From Paenibacillus sp. HW567 (GTDB lineage: Bacteria > Bacillota > Bacilli > Paenibacillales > Paenibacillaceae), in the NCBI RefSeq assembly GCF_000374185.1, contig NZ_KB910518.1:1048546-1112545 (forward strand): 64,000 nucleotides of DNA, read 5' to 3'. This document shows positions 61,319-64,000 of this stretch, in pieces (positions within the stretch are counted from its first letter, which is position 1; every line of letters starts with the position of its first letter). The notes under the pieces were generated by a model that was not told the DNA's origin, ran no database searches, and saw only the letters and a program-made list of their open reading frames with translations. The position numbers and the translations under genes were made by a program.

Positions 61319-62584
61319 TTGAGCAACAATGACATCATTGTTAGTTTGGACATCGGTACATCCAAAGTTCGGGCAATTATTGGGGAAGTTACCAATGGAA
61401 CCTTTAATATTATTGGCGTTGGATCTGCCGATTCGGAAGGAATCCGCAAAGGTGCGATCGTAGATATCGACCAGACTGTACAATCTATCAAGAGTGCTGT
61501 GGATCATGCGGAGCAAATGGTCGGTATTCAAATATCCGAGGTCTATGTCGGCATATCCGGTAATCATATCGGTCTGCAGTCCAGTCATGGTGTTGTAGCT
61601 GTCCAGAATGAGGATCGTGAAATCGGCGAGGAGGATATCGACCGCGTTATTAAGGCTGCGGAAGTCATTGCATTGCCTCCTGAACGCGAAGTAATTGATG
61701 TTGTCGCCAAACAATATATCGTCGACGGTCTTCAAGGTATTCAGGATCCTCGCGGAATGATAGGTGTTCGTCTGGAGGTTGAAGCGACAATCATTACCGG
61801 AGCCAAAACGCCAATACATAATCTGCTTCGCTGTGTAGAGAAATCAGGGCTGAAAGTTAAAGATCTCGTGCTGATGTCTCTTGGAGCCGGCGGGTTGGCG
61901 CTTTCCAAAGATGAGAAATCTATGGGCGCTGTGCTGGTGGATATCGGTGCAGGTTCAACGACGATAGCCGTATATGAAGAAGGTTCCCTTAGTGCAACCT
62001 CCACGATCCCGATCGGAGGAGAATTTGTTACCAATGATATTGCATACGGACTCCGTACACTTACCGATCAGGCGGAGAAGGTAAAGCTGAAGTATGGCTG
62101 CGCCTGGATAGACGATGCGGCTTCTGACGTAGTGTTCAAGGTTCTGCGTATCGGCAGCAATGTGGAAAAGGAATTCAATCAGGAAGATTTGGCAGCGATT
62201 ATTGAGCCGCGGGTACAGGAGATTTTTCACCTGATCCGTCAGGAAGTGAAACGGCTTGGCTATACTGAGCTTCCGGGAGGTTATATCCTTACCGGCGGCA
62301 CGGTATCTATGCCGGGTGTCCTGAAGGCGGCTCAGACCGAGCTGGCTGCGTCTGTGCGCATTGCTGTGCCGGATTATATCGGTGTCCGGGACCCCGGATT
62401 TACCGGTGGAGTAGGCATTCTTCACACTGTCGTCCGCAGATTCCGCGGGCGGAGCGGCGGCGGCGGAAGCGGCAACAAGAAGACGGTCAACCGAAACAAG
62501 CAGAACGCCGTACCAAGCCAGGATACTGCGAAGAAGCCCGGTTTGGTAGAACGTCTAAAGAATATGTTCAGCGAATTCATATAA
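61319..62584 (+). CDS. ftsA: Cell division protein FtsA
   Basis: A 421-residue actin-like protein that tethers FtsZ to the membrane. VSLDIGTSKVRAIIGEV (phosphate-1), VLVDIGAGSTTIAVYEEG (phosphate-2) and the adenosine motif GYILTGGTVSMPGV are present. The C-terminal LVERLKNMFSEF is the membrane-binding amphipathic helix. TTG start with CAGGAGGTGCCATAGAGC. Confidence 0.96.
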   Translation: MSNNDIIVSLDIGTSKVRAIIGEVTNGTFNIIGVGSADSEGIRKGAIVDIDQTVQSIKSAVDHAEQMVGIQISEVYVGISGNHIGLQSSHGVVAVQNEDREIGEEDIDRVIKAAEVIALPPEREVIDVVAKQYIVDGLQGIQDPRGMIGVRLEVEATIITGAKTPIHNLLRCVEKSGLKVKDLVLMSLGAGGLALSKDEKSMGAVLVDIGAGSTTIAVYEEGSLSATSTIPIGGEFVTNDIAYGLRTLTDQAEKVKLKYGCAWIDDAASDVVFKVLRIGSNVEKEFNQEDLAAIIEPRVQEIFHLIRQEVKRLGYTELPGGYILTGGTVSMPGVLKAAQTELAASVRIAVPDYIGVRDPGFTGGVGILHTVVRRFRGRSGGGGSGNKKTVNRNKQNAVPSQDTAKKPGLVERLKNMFSEFI

Positions 62585-62647
62585 GTGTAAGTCCAGATAT
62601 ACTTGGACCGGCCATCCAAGCACTATTCTAGGGGGAGATGGAACAAT

Positions 62648-63760
62648 ATGTTGGAATTTGATTTTGAAATGGAGAGCTTAGCTCAAATAAAAGTCATCGG
62701 CGTGGGCGGCGGCGGAAGCAATGCTGTCAACCGGATGATTGAAAACGGCGTTCAGGGTGTTGAATTCATCACAGTTAATACAGATGCCCAAGCGCTGCAT
62801 ATGGCCAAATCGGAGCATAAGCTGCAAATCGGGGACAAGCTGACCCGGGGACTAGGCGCTGGTGCCAATCCTGAGGTGGGCAAGAAAGCGGCCGAAGAAT
62901 CCCGCGATCTGATTTCCAATACGCTCAAGGGCGCAGATATGGTATTTGTGACCGCAGGCATGGGCGGCGGTACAGGTACCGGCGCAGCGCCCGTTATTGC
63001 TGAAATCGCCAGAGAATGCGGGGCGCTGACTGTTGGGGTTGTCACCCGCCCGTTTACTTTTGAAGGAAGAAAACGCTCTAACCAGGCGGAGCTTGGCATT
63101 GAAGCATTGAAAGAAAAGGTAGATACCTTAATTGTCATCCCGAATGACCGCCTGCTTGAAATTGTTGATAAAAAAACACCGATGCTGGAGGCCTTCCGCG
63201 AAGCGGACAACGTGCTCCGGCAGGCTGTGCAAGGGATCTCGGATCTTATTGCCGTTCCGGGTCTGATCAACCTTGACTTTGCCGATGTGAAGACGATTAT
63301 GACAGAACGCGGTTCGGCACTGATGGGCATCGGAATTGCCACTGGCGAGAACCGTGCCTCGGAAGCGGCCCGCAAAGCCATCATGAGCCCGCTGCTCGAA
63401 ACTTCTATTGAAGGCGCGCGCGGCGTAATCATGAACATTACTGGCGGCTCGAACCTCTCCTTGTATGAAGTCAATGAAGCTGCCGAGATTGTTACCTCAG
63501 CTTCAGATCCTGAAGTCAACATGATCTTCGGGGCCATTATTGAGGAGAGCATGAAGGATGAAATTAAAGTTACGGTGATTGCCACCGGCTTTGAGCATAA
63601 GACCTCCCCTGTTGCCCCTAACAGACGTCCGGCGGCGGGCAGTGAGCCTGCAGCAGCAGACAAGAATGCTAATTTGCGCCCGTTCGGCAATCAGACCACC
63701 TCTGATCAGCTCGACATTCCGACGTTCCTGCGCAACCGGACACGCGGCAACAACGAATAG
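62648..63760 (+). CDS. ftsZ: Cell division protein FtsZ
   Basis: A 370-residue tubulin-like GTPase that builds the division ring. The tubulin signature GGGTGTG is at 106-112, with [16 protein letters not shown] at the N-terminus and [11 protein letters not shown] in the T7 loop. The C-terminal tail ends in [10 protein letters not shown], the conserved peptide bound by FtsA and SepF. ATG 62648 behind GGGGGAGATGG; an in-frame upstream start (62603) is not used. Confidence 0.98.
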   Translation: MLEFDFEMESLAQIKVIGVGGGGSNAVNRMIENGVQGVEFITVNTDAQALHMAKSEHKLQIGDKLTRGLGAGANPEVGKKAAEESRDLISNTLKGADMVFVTAGMGGGTGTGAAPVIAEIARECGALTVGVVTRPFTFEGRKRSNQAELGIEALKEKVDTLIVIPNDRLLEIVDKKTPMLEAFREADNVLRQAVQGISDLIAVPGLINLDFADVKTIMTERGSALMGIGIATGENRASEAARKAIMSPLLETSIEGARGVIMNITGGSNLSLYEVNEAAEIVTSASDPEVNMIFGAIIEESMKDEIKVTVIATGFEHKTSPVAPNRRPAAGSEPAAADKNANLRPFGNQTTSDQLDIPTFLRNRTRGNNE

Positions 63761-63787
63761 CCATAATTTTATACCAACTTACGGAAG

Positions 63788-63836
63788 CACCGTATCTGCC
63801 ATAGCGAAGAGCTATGACGGATACGGTGTTTTTTTG
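63788..63836 (+). terminator. Intrinsic terminator after ftsZ
   Basis: CACCGTATC (63788-63796) pairs with GATACGGTG (63820-63828), with an inner CATAGC/GCTATG stem, followed by seven T. Confidence 0.9.
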
Positions 63837-63877
63837 ATTTACAGGCTGTTATAATACGGATAACGGGAGTGAATATG

Positions 63878-64000
63878 ATGGAATTGCTGGACCCCCGGGT
63901 GGATTTTGTGTTTAAAAGAATATTTGCAAGCGAGAATAATAAGGATGTGCTGCTCGCCTTTTTGAACCGTGTATTTATGGATGCCGGGGACTCGCCGCTG
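63878..64000 (+). CDS. Rpn family recombination-promoting nuclease, N-terminal part
   Basis: 41 codons before the window ends. MELLDPRVDFVFKRIFASEN and NKDVLLAFLNRVF are the standard opening of the Rpn/PD-(D/E)XK nuclease family transposase proteins (PF12784-type), which promote RecA-independent recombination in E. coli and are often mobile. GGGAGTGA precedes the start; ATG 63875 is an alternative. The catalytic residues lie outside the window, so activity cannot be judged. Confidence 0.8.
   Translation, partial: MELLDPRVDFVFKRIFASENNKDVLLAFLNRVFMDAGDSPL

Noticed and set aside
62752..63690. Minus-strand open frame (312 codons) opposite ftsZ
   Set aside because: Ser/Pro-rich antisense product typical of GC-biased third positions; no start signal.
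1..64000. tRNA or rRNA genes, CRISPR arrays, insertion sequences, prophage genes
   Set aside because: None was recognised. The only mobile-type signals are the start of an Rpn-family gene at the right edge, short dispersed repeats and the AT-rich peptide island.

Overview
This is a 64 kb stretch of chromosome from a spore-forming, meso-diaminopimelate-type Bacillales, most likely a Paenibacillus. The evidence is the gene order (dnaG-sigA-trmK, ylaJ/phoH, rsfA-panE-bshC-mraZ-dcw), the sporulation genes (spoVD, spoVE, an RsfA-type regulator, a YhcN/YlaJ lipoprotein), bacillithiol synthesis (bshC), frequent TTG starts with strong Shine-Dalgarno sequences, and short structured repeats between genes. 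The genus call is inference; the order-level call is secure.

Region by region: 1-7.2 kb is the macromolecular-synthesis block (end of glyS, YaiI/YqxD protein, dnaG primase, principal sigma factor, a membrane protein, trmK, a NIF3 protein). At 7.28-7.70 kb is the RNase P RNA, which has type A rather than Bacillus type B features. 7.8-10.6 kb holds a divergent aminotransferase/MocR-regulator pair with an ordered operator-like repeat between them. 10.6-26 kb is mostly housekeeping and accessory genes: subtilisin-like protease, DUF3907 and DUF1540 proteins, lytic transglycosylase, a cysteine desulfurase-ThiI pair, two divergent TerC proteins, typA, an LCP-family protein, a flavin-type small protein, a spore lipoprotein and PhoH. 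25.7-26.7 kb is a gene-free stretch with two adjacent copies of a structured repeat whose stems differ in sequence but keep pairing. 26.7-31.8 kb holds an orphan binding protein, a coiled-coil secreted protein, a small possibly frameshifted membrane ORF, an RsfA-type regulator, a ketopantoate reductase and DUF3397.

32-37.8 kb is a complete oligopeptide ABC importer (oppABCDF) with an internal terminator after the binding protein. 37.97-41.55 kb is a markedly AT-rich island: a radical SAM/SPASM maturase, a 53-residue peptide with seven cysteines (three of them in C-x3-C pairs), an ABC exporter without a C39 peptidase, and the remains of a fourth gene. This looks like a ribosomally made, radical-SAM-modified peptide system and is the best candidate for an undescribed pathway here. 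41.6-44.7 kb carries bshC and an archaeal/Thermotoga-like adenosylhomocysteinase.

44.8-63.8 kb is the division and cell-wall (dcw) cluster in order: mraZ, rsmH, ftsL, pbpB, spoVD, murE, murF, mraY, murD, spoVE, murG, murA, divIB, ftsA, ftsZ. It encodes the cytoplasmic and lipid-linked steps of peptidoglycan synthesis, the division and spore transpeptidases, and the Z-ring. A murA gene sits where Bacillus subtilis carries murB. The window ends in the first codons of an Rpn/PD-(D/E)XK family nuclease gene.
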